The notes under the pieces were generated by a model that saw only the letters and a list, made by a program, of their open reading frames with translations, ran no database searches and had not been told where the DNA came from. Of a stretch of 64,000 nt of DNA, positions 1 to 9,242 are shown piece after piece. Numbering within the stretch: the stretch's first letter is position 1; each line of letters starts with the position of its first letter. This DNA comes from an uncultured Rhodospirillaceae bacterium. Lineage in GTDB: Bacteria; Pseudomonadota; Alphaproteobacteria; Rhodospirillales; Casp-alpha2. The position numbers and the translations under genes were made by a program. The stretch covers positions 124,001-188,000 of the forward strand of contig CAJWCU010000006.1 of assembly GCA_913030825.1 (NCBI GenBank). The letters run 5' to 3'.

Positions 1-333
1 GACGCGGCGACCGTCGTCGCCCAGCAGGCCCCCGCCATGGGCGGCCACGACAGCTTCCTCGGCCTGTTCACGATTTTCGTGATGGCCTGTTTCGTCGGCT
101 ACTACGTTGTCTGGTCGGTGACCCCGGCGCTGCATTCGCCGCTGATGGGCGTGACCAACGCGATTTCGTCGGTGATCATCGTCGGCGGCATCCTGGCGGC
201 CGGGCCCGAGGGCATGGATTTCTCGTCCTGGATGGGCTTTCTCGCGATTATGCTGGCGTCGGTGAATATCTTCGGCGGCTTCATCGTGACGCAGCGAATG
301 CTCGCGATGTTCAAGAAAAAAGAGAAGAAATAG
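1..333 (+). CDS. pntAA2: NAD(P) transhydrogenase alpha subunit, C-terminal membrane part (5'-partial)
   Basis: This is the membrane half of the alpha subunit of proton-pumping transhydrogenase, which uses the proton gradient to make NADPH from NADH. The frame is open from base 1, so the start lies before the window; a Met at 37 is internal or an alternative start. Three hydrophobic segments are visible (starting around [20 protein letters not shown] and [10 protein letters not shown]), followed by a lysine-rich tail ending KKKEKK. The gene ends 14 bases before pntB, as in the three-gene pntAA1-pntAA2-pntB operons of alphaproteobacteria, where PntA is split into a soluble and a membrane polypeptide. 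Confidence 0.9.
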   Translation, partial: DAATVVAQQAPAMGGHDSFLGLFTIFVMACFVGYYVVWSVTPALHSPLMGVTNAISSVIIVGGILAAGPEGMDFSSWMGFLAIMLASVNIFGGFIVTQRMLAMFKKKEKK

Positions 334-347
334 GGAGGGCCTGAACA

Positions 348-1742
348 ATGACCGCAAGCTGGACGGGCTATGCCTATCTGATCTCTTCCGTGCTGTTCAT
401 CCTGGCGCTGCGCGGATTGTCGTCGCCGGTAACGGCGCGCCGCGGCAACCTGATGGGCATCATCGGCATGACCATCGCCATCGTCACGACGCTGCTGGAC
501 CCGGGTGTCATGTCCTTCGGCATGATCGTCCTGGCGATCCTCATCGGCGGGTCGGTCGGCACGCTGACGGCGCTGAAAATCCAGATGACGGCGCTGCCGC
601 AACTGGTCGCGGCGTTCCATTCCCTGGTCGGCATGGCGGCGGTCTTCGTCGCCACGGCGGCGCTGTTCAACCCGAAGGCCTATGGCCTGGGCGCGGTGGG
701 CGAAATACCGGGCGCCTCGCTGGTCGAGATGTCGTTGGGCACGGCCATCGGCGCGATCACCTTCTCCGGCTCCGTCATCGCCTTCGCCAAGTTGCAGGGC
801 CTGATGTCGGGCTCGCCGATCACCTTCCCGGGGCAGCATAAACTCAATGCGCTGGTCGGTCTGGCGATCCTGGTGTTGATCGTCATGTTCGTCGGCTCGG
901 AATCCCATACTCTCTACTGGGCCATCGTGGTCCTGGCCTTCGCCATCGGCTTCCTTCTGATCATTCCCATCGGCGGGGCGGACATGCCGGTCGTGGTCTC
1001 CATGCTCAACTCTTATTCGGGTTGGGCCGCGGCCGGGATCGGCTTCACCTTGTCGAACCCGGCGTTGATCATCACCGGGGCCCTGGTCGGCTCGTCCGGT
1101 GCGATCCTGTCCTACATCATGTGCAAGGGCATGAACCGGTCCATCGTCAACGTGCTGCTGGGCGGCTTCGGTGGCGATGCGGCGGGTGGTGGTGCGGCGG
1201 CGTCCAGCGAGGGCAAGACCGCCAAGTCCGGGGCCGCAGACGATGCCGCCTTCATCATGAAGAACGCCTCCAAGGTCATTATCGTTCCCGGTTACGGCAT
1301 GGCCGTGGCCCAGGCGCAGCATGCCGTCCGCGAAATGGCCGATGCGTTGAAGGCCGAAGGGGTCGAGGTCAAATACGCCATTCACCCGGTCGCCGGGCGC
1401 ATGCCGGGCCATATGAACGTGCTGCTGGCCGAAGCCAACGTGCCCTATGACGAGGTCTTCGAGCTGGAAGAGATCAACCACGAATTCTCGACCGCCGAAG
1501 TCGCCTACGTGATCGGCGCCAACGACGTGACGAACCCGGTCGCCAAGACCGACCCGTCCAGCCCCATCGCCGGGATGCCGATCCTGGATGTCGAGAAGGC
1601 GGGCACGGTGTTGTTCGTCAAGCGGTCCCTGTCGCCGGGCTATGCCGGGGTCGACAACCCGCTGTTCTATAACGACGGCACCATGATGCTGTTCGGCGAT
1701 GCCAAGAAGATGACGGAAGAGATTGTCCAGGCGCTGGATTAG
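348..1742 (+). CDS. pntB: NAD(P) transhydrogenase subunit beta
   Basis: The 464-residue beta subunit carries the proton channel (domain II) and the NADP(H)-binding domain III. Residues 1 to about 270 form many hydrophobic helices. A Gly/Ala/Ser-rich linker (about 276-300) leads to domain III with the nucleotide-binding motif PGYGMAVAQAQ at about 314-324 and the conserved VAGRMPGHMN and GANDVTNPVA motifs. Length matches the family. It follows pntAA2 by 14 bases with an AGGGAGG ribosome site in the gap, so the two are co-transcribed. The next gene converges from the minus strand. Confidence 0.97.
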   Translation: MTASWTGYAYLISSVLFILALRGLSSPVTARRGNLMGIIGMTIAIVTTLLDPGVMSFGMIVLAILIGGSVGTLTALKIQMTALPQLVAAFHSLVGMAAVFVATAALFNPKAYGLGAVGEIPGASLVEMSLGTAIGAITFSGSVIAFAKLQGLMSGSPITFPGQHKLNALVGLAILVLIVMFVGSESHTLYWAIVVLAFAIGFLLIIPIGGADMPVVVSMLNSYSGWAAAGIGFTLSNPALIITGALVGSSGAILSYIMCKGMNRSIVNVLLGGFGGDAAGGGAAASSEGKTAKSGAADDAAFIMKNASKVIIVPGYGMAVAQAQHAVREMADALKAEGVEVKYAIHPVAGRMPGHMNVLLAEANVPYDEVFELEEINHEFSTAEVAYVIGANDVTNPVAKTDPSSPIAGMPILDVEKAGTVLFVKRSLSPGYAGVDNPLFYNDGTMMLFGDAKKMTEEIVQALD

Positions 1743-1764
1743 ATCGAATGCGGCGGGGCGGGGC

Positions 1765-3765
1765 TTAGTCCGACGCTCCGTGGCATTGCTTGTATCTCTT
1801 GCCTGATCCGCAGGGGCAAGGCGCGTTGCGCGGCACGGCGGGTGCCTCGGGAAAGGCTGTGTCGGCGGGAAGCGCCAAATCCCGGTGATGCGGCATCTCG
1901 CCGATTTCCGGGCCGCCGATCCAGCTTTCCATATCGGCCTCCAACGCCCGCAGTTCCCGGTCCAGCAGCGGCACGGCGGCGGTCGCCAATTGTGCCAGAT
2001 GATTGGGGTTGGTCACCCGGTTCAGATAGTATTCCAGGAACAGGATCAACGATCCGACGGCGCCGCGCACCAGCATGCGGGCGGCGCTTTCCGGCCCTGG
2101 TGCTGCCGGGCGCAGAAGCCCTTCGTGAAATTGCAGGCAGTCGCCGATATCCGCGAGATAGGATTTCCGGCCGAAATCGACGGTTCCTGCAAGCCCGGCA
2201 CGCAGCCCGGTCAATAGATCGCGGGCGACGGCCATCATCTCCGGCCCGGACCAGGTCCGGGGCAGGTGATCCGGATGCCAGACTGCAAAGGATTGGATGA
2301 GGCGCTCGATTATCTCTTTCTTCGGCCGGTCGGGCTGGGTGACCGTCAACTCGCCGGCGGGTTGCGCCCGGGCGCCGGTGATCGCGGCGCCGTCGCTGCA
2401 ATTTACGTAGTCGCGATTTTTCCGGTCCAATCCGACGGCATGAGACAGAACCTGCAGGGCCTGCCGCAATCCTGGCGTCGTATGGCAGTCGCCGCCGTAG
2501 TTGGCGGGCACGATATGGGGGTGCTCGACGGGGGTGTAGTCGGAATTCGGGTCCGTGTGCCATGTTCCGGCGGCGTGGTCGCGGGACGGATCGCGCGCGC
2601 CCATGTCGACCCCGAAGAAACATACTTTCGGAAAGCCTTGTTCACGGGCGAAGGCAAGGGCGAGGTTGACCACCGTCGGTTCCGCCGCTGCCGGCACGGC
2701 ATCGGCGGCGATGCCGTAGAGCGGCTGATTAGGCAGGTTCTGGCGAAACGCGAAAACGGTCTCACCGAAGGTATCCAGGGTCGCCGGGTCGACGCTGGCG
2801 GGTGCGAACAGCGTGATGCCGGACAGATCGAACGTCCGCGCCGGGTCCAGGGTCGGCGCGATCTCGATGTTTTCCAATTCGACATGAACGTCCGGGGTGA
2901 CCCCCGCCGCCAACAATGCGGCCAATGCCGAGCCACAGGAAATGATGACGGCGCTGTCCTGATGTTTCTTGATGAAGCCGAGGTCTCCGTCCAGCGACGG
3001 CCCGCTGCCGATCACCCAGGCGGGGAGGGGGGGTGCGTCGTCCGGCGGGCGATTGCGGTACAGCCGCGCAGGCCCATGGCGCAAATTGATCTCGGAATTC
3101 CGCAGCATCAGACAGCCGTCGTAAAAGGTGCTGAGCATCGATAGGGGGCGGTGGGCCTGAGCGCTGATCTGTTCGAACCCGACCCGGGCCAGGTCGGCAT
3201 CGTCAAAGGCCGCGACGGTCATGGAATCCAGAGCGAAGGGTGCATGGGCCGCGAGGGTCAGGGTGACTGCGGCCGCGATGGCATCGGGCTGTTTGGCGAC
3301 GTGGAAGAACGTCCGCCCGCCGCGGGCCCGGATCAGGGCGTCGGCGGCGGTCCAATCCACCCTATCCAATTGGGCCGTGAACGCCGACGGGTCGGGTGTG
3401 ACGACGATTAGAAAGACGCAGCCGGTCTGTTGGAGCAGTCTCTCCAATCCCGCAGGGCTGACGGTGCCGATGAGGACCAAGCAGGACGACAGGGTGAAGG
3501 CCGGCTCCGGGAACAGGGGAATATTCCGGTCTCGTGCCGCCTGGATCATATCCCGGGCGAACCGGGTGAGATAAGGATGACGGCCTTCGGGGCGGGGCGG
3601 GTCGACGGCGATTCTGGATATCAGGGCCGGTGGGCCGTCGGCAATGGTGGCGGGCGGCCCGGCGGGGCTGGCCGCCTCGGCCTGACGTGACAGGGCAGCG
3701 TGGAATTCCCCGGCGGTTTCCTCGAGAAAGGCCAGGTTGCGTCGGCGAAGGTCCTGTTCGGTCAT
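1765..3765 (-). CDS. DUF115/MptE-like protein (motility-associated Maf glycosyltransferase family) with C-terminal SEC-C motif
   Basis: A 666-residue protein with a central Rossmann-like DUF115 domain, recognised by the GSGPSLDGD motif (about residues 253-261), the nearby CGSALAALLAAGVTPD segment and the later FGVDMG motif. Family members include Maf proteins that modify flagellins with nonulosonic acids. The last 16 residues form a SEC-C zinc motif with the pattern CPCGSGKRYKQCH, often appended to proteins contacting ribosomes or SecB. The frame opens at 3852, but the ATG at 3765 begins a better conserved MTEQDLRRRN N-terminus, and the preceding stretch is low-quality Arg/Ala sequence. No flagellar genes are nearby, so the substrate cannot be inferred from context. 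Confidence 0.75.
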   Translation of the reverse strand: MTEQDLRRRNLAFLEETAGEFHAALSRQAEAASPAGPPATIADGPPALISRIAVDPPRPEGRHPYLTRFARDMIQAARDRNIPLFPEPAFTLSSCLVLIGTVSPAGLERLLQQTGCVFLIVVTPDPSAFTAQLDRVDWTAADALIRARGGRTFFHVAKQPDAIAAAVTLTLAAHAPFALDSMTVAAFDDADLARVGFEQISAQAHRPLSMLSTFYDGCLMLRNSEINLRHGPARLYRNRPPDDAPPLPAWVIGSGPSLDGDLGFIKKHQDSAVIISCGSALAALLAAGVTPDVHVELENIEIAPTLDPARTFDLSGITLFAPASVDPATLDTFGETVFAFRQNLPNQPLYGIAADAVPAAAEPTVVNLALAFAREQGFPKVCFFGVDMGARDPSRDHAAGTWHTDPNSDYTPVEHPHIVPANYGGDCHTTPGLRQALQVLSHAVGLDRKNRDYVNCSDGAAITGARAQPAGELTVTQPDRPKKEIIERLIQSFAVWHPDHLPRTWSGPEMMAVARDLLTGLRAGLAGTVDFGRKSYLADIGDCLQFHEGLLRPAAPGPESAARMLVRGAVGSLILFLEYYLNRVTNPNHLAQLATAAVPLLDRELRALEADMESWIGGPEIGEMPHHRDLALPADTAFPEAPAVPRNAPCPCGSGKRYKQCHGASD

Positions 3766-3923
3766 CTGCGCCTGATCCTGCCCATCTCCTCGTGCCTGCG
3801 CCCGGTGCGCGGCCGGCGCACCCCTGTTACGGCAAAGGACGCGCAGGGGCAAGGCCCCGGCAGCGTCCGGTGGGTATCGAGTGAAAGAGAGGAGGCGGCC
3901 CGGCTGCGAGCCGCAACGCGGCT

Positions 3924-4127
3924 TTAGAAGCCTTCGCGCTCGATGCGCTTGCGCTCCAGCTTGCGCGCACGGCGCACGGCTTCGGCCTTTTCACGGGCCC
4001 GGCGCTCGGAGGGCTTCTCGTAGGAACGGCGCAGCTTCATTTCGCGGAAGATGCCTTCACGCTGCATCTTCTTTTTCAGGGCTTTCAGGGCCTGATCAAC
4101 GTTGTTGTCTCGGACGATGACTTGCAC
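3924..4127 (-). CDS. rpsU: 30S ribosomal protein S21
   Basis: A 67-residue basic protein starting [19 protein letters not shown], the typical bS21 N-terminus, then a long Arg/Lys-rich helix ending KRIEREGF. S21 sits near the 3' end of 16S rRNA and helps initiation. The start codon is GTG, with TAGGAG about 12 bases upstream, a rather long spacing. It stands alone on the minus strand and diverges from def. Confidence 0.97.
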   Translation of the reverse strand: MQVIVRDNNVDQALKALKKKMQREGIFREMKLRRSYEKPSERRAREKAEAVRRARKLERKRIEREGF

Positions 4128-4333
4128 GGTAAGCTCACGCTCCTAATCTTATAGTCAACAAAACCAATCGGACCTGTGCTATCACCGGTCCGGAAAGACG
4201 GGCTTCTATCACATCGAAACCACGTTGTGAAGGAGCAAACATGTTATTTCCCAGGGTATCGTCGGTCGCCGCAAGGGACCTATAAGCCCCGGTTTCGTCA
4301 CTCGTTTCGAAGATTTCGCCCAAGGATTACGTT
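4128..4333. promoter_or_regulatory. rpsU/def divergent intergenic region
   Basis: This 206-base gap separates the divergent rpsU and def genes and must hold both promoters. On the minus strand a TTGACTATAAG stretch lies just before the rpsU ribosome site, but I cannot assign a well-spaced pair of hexamers. An inverted repeat CGGACC...GGTCCG occurs at about 4170-4194. Nothing coding is visible. Confidence 0.4.
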
Positions 4334-4897
4334 ATGGCCATTCTGAAAATCGCGCGCATGGGGCATCCGGTCCTGATGGACAAGGCCCAGCCGGTCGAAG
4401 ATCCCACCGATCCGCGCATCCACGGCCTGATCGCCGACATGGTGGAAACCATGGCCGACGCGCCGGGCATCGGGCTCGCCGCACCCCAGGTTCATGTGCC
4501 GCTGCGCATCGTCGTCCTGCGGGTGCCGGGCGAACGTTGCGAGGACGGCAAGGATGTGCCGTTGACGGCGCTGATCAATCCGGTGATCACGCCTCTGAGC
4601 GAGGAAATGGAAGAGGATTGGGAAGGCTGCCTGTCCGTTCCCGCTATGACCGGGCGGGTGCCGCGCTATACCCATATCCGCTATAGCGCCCATGGACCCG
4701 ACGGCAAGACGTTCGAACGCGAGGCCAAGGGCTATCATGCCCGCGTGGTGCAGCATGAATGCGACCATCTGGACGGTATCATTTATCCGATGCGCATGAC
4801 GGATCTGTCGACCTTCGGTTTCGTCGAGGAAATGTCCCGCGCGCCCCGCACCCAGGTCGAACCCGCAACCGATACGGAAGACGGAGAAGCCGCATGA
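4334..4897 (+). CDS. def: Peptide deformylase
   Basis: Removes the formyl group from the N-terminal methionine of new proteins. All three family motifs are present in the 187-residue product: GIGLAAPQV (45-53), EGCLSVP (97-103, with the metal-binding Cys) and HECDH (141-145, HExxH metal site). Its stop overlaps the next gene's start by four bases (ATGA at 4894-4897), so def and the COQ9 gene are translationally coupled. Confidence 0.97.
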   Translation: MAILKIARMGHPVLMDKAQPVEDPTDPRIHGLIADMVETMADAPGIGLAAPQVHVPLRIVVLRVPGERCEDGKDVPLTALINPVITPLSEEMEEDWEGCLSVPAMTGRVPRYTHIRYSAHGPDGKTFEREAKGYHARVVQHECDHLDGIIYPMRMTDLSTFGFVEEMSRAPRTQVEPATDTEDGEAA

Positions 4898-5619
4898 CCG
4901 CCAAGACTTCCGAGCCCAAACGCATGACCGCAGACGAGGCCCGTGTCCGCCATATCGTTTTGCGGGACCGCCTGATCGCCGCCGCGCTGGAACATGTGCC
5001 GTTCGACGGCTGGTCGCGGAAGGCTCTGGCGGCGGGCGCGGCGGATCTGGGCCTCGGTGAGGCCGACGTTCTGCGCGCCTTCCCGGGCGGCATGGCGGAC
5101 GCCGCCGACCATTTCGCCGACTGGTCCGACCGCCGCATGTTGATGGAACTGGCCAAAATGGACCTGGACGCCATGAAGGTGCGCGAACGGGTGGCGGCGG
5201 GCGTGCGGGTTCGTTTGGAAATGAACGCCCCTTACCGTGAAGCCATGCGCCGGTTGCTGTCGTTCCTGGCGTTGCCGGTCAATGCGCCCCTGGCCGCCCG
5301 CATGACCTGGCGCACCTGCGATCATATCTGGCATGCGGCGGGCGACCGCGCGGCCGATTTCAATCATTACACCAAGCGCGGCCTGCTGGCCCCGGTCTAT
5401 ACCTCGACCATCCTCTATTGGCTGTCCGATGCCTCGGACGGGTTCGAGAATACCTGGGGCTACTTGGATCGACGCCTCGCCGACGTGTTGAAGATCCCTA
5501 TGTATAAGGCCAAGGCGGAACAGGCGCTGGGGCGTCTTCCGACGCCGTTGGGTATCCTCAAGCGGCTAAAGAAGGCGGCGGCCCGGCAGATGGGGCCGAA
5601 TGTCCCGCCGGCCGTCTGA
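4894..5619 (+). CDS. COQ9 family protein (ubiquinone biosynthesis)
   Basis: A 241-residue protein of the COQ9/TetR-like fold, which in mitochondria and alphaproteobacteria binds lipid and supports ubiquinone hydroxylation by COQ7. The N-terminal helical part (RDRLIAAALEHVPFDGWS) resembles a TetR head, and the C-terminal part holds the typical DHIWHAAGDRAADFNHYTKR and ILYWLSD segments. The start at 4894 overlaps def and precedes the conserved MTAKTSEPKR; the frame extends upstream inside def only as a shadow. COQ9 is characteristic of alphaproteobacteria. Confidence 0.9.
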   Translation: MTAKTSEPKRMTADEARVRHIVLRDRLIAAALEHVPFDGWSRKALAAGAADLGLGEADVLRAFPGGMADAADHFADWSDRRMLMELAKMDLDAMKVRERVAAGVRVRLEMNAPYREAMRRLLSFLALPVNAPLAARMTWRTCDHIWHAAGDRAADFNHYTKRGLLAPVYTSTILYWLSDASDGFENTWGYLDRRLADVLKIPMYKAKAEQALGRLPTPLGILKRLKKAAARQMGPNVPPAV

Positions 5620-5724
5620 TTCATTTCCTCTTTACCCTCTTATGCGATGCTTTCGGCTTGAGAGACCGTCAGGTATGCTCGATTCCGGCTTCGATCTGGG
5701 ATCGACCAAAAGGAGACCGGGCCC

Positions 5725-6600
5725 GTGAGTGTTGCGCAGACCGACCTTTCCGCCACCAAATCCGTGAACGGCAAGCCCGTCAACGGCCAAGCCTTTGAAA
5801 AACGGCCGGCGGTCGAGCGGGTGAACCTGGCCGATCATTTCCTGGAATGCTGCAAGCTCAACCGCTACCTCACCGTCGCCGACGGGCACCGCTTCGTGAT
5901 TACCGAGGATTTCGGCCGTGCGGCCACCATTCCCGCCGATGCGGCGGCCATGGCGGCGATCTATTCCCGCGACAAGCTGGTCGCCCAGGCGGCGATCCTG
6001 CCGCTGGGGCAGGTCGCGAAGAAGCTTCGGAAAAAGCAGGACCGCGCGACGTTTGAGCGGCTGTTCTCGCTGATCGAGGAACAGGCGCTGGACGATCGGG
6101 TCCGTGATTCCGCCCATACCTTGATGGCGCGCGGTTTCCGCGAGGCCGAGATCAAATCCCTGGAAGCCGAACTGAACGATCAGCTCAGCCCCGCGCGTGC
6201 CCGCTATCGCCAGTTCCTGGATATCGTACGCCGCATGATGGACGGCCAGATGACGCCGCCGGCATTCCTTGAGGAATTCAAGGCCTTCACCGCCGACGTC
6301 GCCGGTCGCCTGGATTTCGGTATCTACAGCTTCTGCCTGGACCGTCTGTTCGGCAGCCTGCGCATTCCCGTTGCGGTCAAACAGCTGCTGGTCGGCGAAT
6401 TGTTGGCCTTTCCGCCCGCGGTGCGCCGGGAATTGCTGACCAATATCCTGGTCTTCCCGGGCCAGACCGAGGATTTGAAGCGGTTCGTACGGAACACGGT
6501 GCTGGCCGAACTGGGCCGCTCCGTCGCCGTCGAGATCGAATTGCTGGAAGCCTACCGGATGCGGCGCATCACGCTGGACGACCTCGCCGGTACCGTCTGA
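5725..6600 (+). CDS. Conserved hypothetical protein
   Basis: I do not recognise this 291-residue protein. It starts at a GTG with AGGAG ten bases upstream. No signal peptide, membrane helix or metal motif is visible; it looks helical and cytosolic, with a leucine-rich middle (FERLFSLIEEQALDD, about 110-125) and an Arg/Leu-rich C-terminal half. It reads as one continuous gene with codon use like its neighbours. It faces purK convergently with only 11 bases between them. A start downstream of 5725 is unlikely because of the ribosome site. Confidence 0.7.
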   Translation: MSVAQTDLSATKSVNGKPVNGQAFEKRPAVERVNLADHFLECCKLNRYLTVADGHRFVITEDFGRAATIPADAAAMAAIYSRDKLVAQAAILPLGQVAKKLRKKQDRATFERLFSLIEEQALDDRVRDSAHTLMARGFREAEIKSLEAELNDQLSPARARYRQFLDIVRRMMDGQMTPPAFLEEFKAFTADVAGRLDFGIYSFCLDRLFGSLRIPVAVKQLLVGELLAFPPAVRRELLTNILVFPGQTEDLKRFVRNTVLAELGRSVAVEIELLEAYRMRRITLDDLAGTV

Positions 6601-6611
6601 ATTTCCCGATA

Positions 6612-7712
6612 TTAGCCGTTCGGCAACTGTCCCTTGGGGTAGAGCCGATTGACGTGGCCCATCTTGCGGCCCGGGCGGGCCTCGGCCTTGCCGTAAAGGT
6701 GCAGGCGCGCGCCCGGATCGGCCAATAGATCGGGCCAGCCGGTGACGTCGTCGCCGATCAGGTTTTTCATCACCGCGTCATGATGCGCCTCGACCGAGCC
6801 CAGCGGCAGGCCGCAGACGGCGCGGACCAGTTGTTCGAACTGGCTGGTGGGGCAGACGTCCATCGTCCAATGGCCCGAATTATGGGGCCGGGGGGCCAGT
6901 TCGTTGACCAGGATGCGTTTGTCGCGGGTGACGAACATCTCGACCGCCAAGAGACCGACCAGGTCCAGCGCATCGGCCAGATCGTGGGCGATGGCGACGG
7001 CCTGTTCGGCCAGATCGCCGGGCAGGCGCGCCGGGGCCAGGGTGGTGTCCAGGATATGATTGACGTGGCGGTTCTCGACCGCCGGATAGGTCGCCCAACC
7101 GCCGTGCGGCGACCGCGCCGTGATGACGGAAACCTCGCAATCCAGGTCGACGAAGCCTTCCAGGATGCCGATCTCCGCCCCCATGGCGGCCCAAGCGGCG
7201 GCGTAATCGCAATCGGGGGCGATCAGTACCTGGCCCTTGCCGTCGTAACCCATACGCGACGTCTTCAGGACCGCCGGGCGGCCGATCTCGTCGGCGGCCT
7301 TTGCCAGGTCCTCGGCCGAGGTCACCTTGCGGTAGGGCGTGGTCGGCGCCGTCTTGTTGATGAAGTCCTTTTCCTTCAACCGGTCCTGGGCGATCGCCAA
7401 GCATTGGGCGCCGGGGCGAACCAGCGCATGTTCGGCCAAGAATTCGGCACTTTCCGCCGGAACGTTTTCGAATTCGAAGGTCACGACGTCGACCGCATCG
7501 GCGAAGGATTTGAGCGCCTTACGGTCTTCGTAATCGGCGATGGTCGCCGCCGCGGAAACCTGTTCGCCGGGGGAATCGGTCTCCGGCGTGAAGATATGGC
7601 ATTTGTAGCCCAACCGCGCGGCGGCCAGGGCGGTCATGCGGCCCAACTGGCCGCCGCCCATGATCCCGATGGTGCTGCCCGGCGGCAGCGGGTGCACGGA
7701 TGCGGACGCCAT
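6612..7712 (-). CDS. purK: 5-(carboxyamino)imidazole ribonucleotide synthase
   Basis: ATP-grasp enzyme of purine synthesis that carboxylates AIR with bicarbonate to N5-CAIR. The 366-residue product has the N-terminal GIMGGGQLGRM nucleotide motif, an ATP-grasp core (KTSRMGYDGKGQ) and the conserved NELAPRPHNSGHWT segment with its metal-binding residues. Its start lies two bases after the purE stop, so purE-purK is an operon, the usual arrangement. Confidence 0.97.
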   Translation of the reverse strand: MASASVHPLPPGSTIGIMGGGQLGRMTALAAARLGYKCHIFTPETDSPGEQVSAAATIADYEDRKALKSFADAVDVVTFEFENVPAESAEFLAEHALVRPGAQCLAIAQDRLKEKDFINKTAPTTPYRKVTSAEDLAKAADEIGRPAVLKTSRMGYDGKGQVLIAPDCDYAAAWAAMGAEIGILEGFVDLDCEVSVITARSPHGGWATYPAVENRHVNHILDTTLAPARLPGDLAEQAVAIAHDLADALDLVGLLAVEMFVTRDKRILVNELAPRPHNSGHWTMDVCPTSQFEQLVRAVCGLPLGSVEAHHDAVMKNLIGDDVTGWPDLLADPGARLHLYGKAEARPGRKMGHVNRLYPKGQLPNG

Positions 7713-7714
7713 GA

Positions 7715-8230
7715 TCAGGACGCTGTCGGGGTGTCGGTGGGAACTTCGGCGACGCTTGCCGTCTGCTTGGCGCGGAAATCGTCCAGCGCCGCGGCGACGT
7801 TATCGTCCATCAGGGCGATCACCGCGGCGGCCAGCAGGCCCGCGTTCTTGGCCCCGGCCTTGCCGACGGCCAGCGTGCCGACCGGCACGCCGCCCGGCAT
7901 CTGAACGATGGACAGCAGGGAATCCATGCCTTTCAGCGCCTTGCTTTCGACCGGCACGCCGAACACGGGGAGCGGCGTCATCGCCGCCGCCATGCCGGGC
8001 AGGTGCGCGGCCCCGCCGGCGCCGGCGATAATGGCCTTCAAGCCGCGGCCCTTGGCGGCCTTGGCATAGTCGAACAGGCGGTCCGGCGTGCGGTGGGCGG
8101 AGACGATGCGTGTCTCATGCGGAACGCCCAGCGCTTTCAGCACATCCGCGGCTTCGCGCATGGTGTCCCAGTCCGATTGGCTGCCCATGATGATGCCGAT
8201 CAAGGGGGTGTCGGCGGCCGTATCCGGCAT
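7715..8230 (-). CDS. purE: 5-(carboxyamino)imidazole ribonucleotide mutase
   Basis: Class I PurE, which converts N5-CAIR to CAIR. Motifs: [10 protein letters not shown] near the N-terminus, [10 protein letters not shown] with the catalytic His, and GGAAHLPGM. The frame opens at 8293, but the ATG at 8230 gives the normal length (about 171 residues) and has AGGAAGCGAGGT upstream, whereas the extra N-terminal residues do not fit the family. Confidence 0.97.
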   Translation of the reverse strand: MPDTAADTPLIGIIMGSQSDWDTMREAADVLKALGVPHETRIVSAHRTPDRLFDYAKAAKGRGLKAIIAGAGGAAHLPGMAAAMTPLPVFGVPVESKALKGMDSLLSIVQMPGGVPVGTLAVGKAGAKNAGLLAAAVIALMDDNVAAALDDFRAKQTASVAEVPTDTPTAS

Positions 8231-8447
8231 GTGTAACCTCGCTTCCTGTGAAGGCGTTTTGAAATCGCCTTCCCGTGACGGGAAGCGCGCCATTATATGG
8301 GCCGCCGCCGCCTTCGCAAGCCTGCAATACGCCCTTGAATCGCAAGCCTTTCTTAACCATATGACGGTAATCTAATTTGAGATTAGTCCGTTTGATCGCC
8401 CGAAAGGGCGCCTGACAACAGAGACCCGGACAAAGGGAGTCGTGGTC

Positions 8448-9158
8448 ATGGACGTGAACCAAGCGGCCCCCATCCAGCCGGTCGGACCCGGTGGTGGCCA
8501 AGGTGGCGGCGGTCAGGATGGCCGCAAGAAAGATGAACACCAGGACGAACAGACCCCGCACGGCCATACGGAGCCGGCGATCAACGTGTCCGGTCTGTTG
8601 TCCATGGAGGGCCTGACGCCCGAGGCGCAGCATGCCCTGGAACGCATGGCGGCGGAGATCGAACCGCTGCGCCATCAGCTGATCCATGCCCAGGAAGAAT
8701 TGGAACATGCGTTGGAGCGGGAATTCCAGGACGCCGTGGTGCCGGCCCTCAACCGCCGGGGGTTCATCCACGATCTGGACAAGCTGATCCATCGCCTGGG
8801 GCAGGCCCAATCCCGGCCGTCGTTGATCCTGGTTCATCTTGCCAACGGCGACGATATCCGCCGGCGACATGGCCGTGAGGCGCTGGATATGGCGTTGCGC
8901 TCGGTCTGCGGCGTCCTGTCGTCGGACCGTCATCAGGCGATGGTCGTCGGGGCCCTGGGCGGCAACGATTTCGCCCTGGTGGTTCTTGAAGACGGCCTGG
9001 ACGGCGGGCGCCGCAAGGCGGCCGAGATCGAGACGGCGTTGCGTGAAACCCAAACGGCCCAGGGCCTGTTCCTGGAGGCCCGGACGGGCGTCGCGCTGCT
9101 CGAGCCGGGCATGACGCCGGAGGCCGCCATGGCCGCCGCCGACCGCGATCTGCTCTAG
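8448..9158 (+). CDS. GGDEF-like domain protein with degenerate active site
   Basis: A 236-residue protein. Residues 1-45 are Gly/Gln/His-rich and probably disordered, residues about 57-95 form a likely coiled coil, and about 96-230 form a GGDEF-type fold: LNRRGF (101-106) is the usual start of the fold and GGNDF (171-175) replaces the GGDEF signature. Loss of the catalytic Asp-Glu pair suggests it does not make cyclic di-GMP and may act as a binding or scaffold domain. ATG 8448 is chosen over GTG 8442 because GGGAG at 8435-8439 gives eight-base spacing to it. Confidence 0.75.
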   Translation: MDVNQAAPIQPVGPGGGQGGGGQDGRKKDEHQDEQTPHGHTEPAINVSGLLSMEGLTPEAQHALERMAAEIEPLRHQLIHAQEELEHALEREFQDAVVPALNRRGFIHDLDKLIHRLGQAQSRPSLILVHLANGDDIRRRHGREALDMALRSVCGVLSSDRHQAMVVGALGGNDFALVVLEDGLDGGRRKAAEIETALRETQTAQGLFLEARTGVALLEPGMTPEAAMAAADRDLL

Positions 9159-9242
9159 GCCGAAGGTCCAGGCTTTACAGTCCCCGCCGCACTAACTACA
9201 ACACGGGCCAACACATGGGTCGCACCCGAGGGGCGCGGCCCA

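Noticed and set aside
102-1481. 459-codon minus-strand frame over pntAA2 and pntB
   Set aside because: It overlaps two certain genes and has Arg/Asp/His-rich low-complexity sequence.
2266-3144. Plus-strand frame opposite the DUF115 gene
   Set aside because: Shadow of the minus-strand gene; no ribosome site and no family features.
8370-8386. CTAAT...ATTAG inverted repeat upstream of the GGDEF gene
   Set aside because: Only five-base arms, and AT-rich pairs of this size are common by chance.
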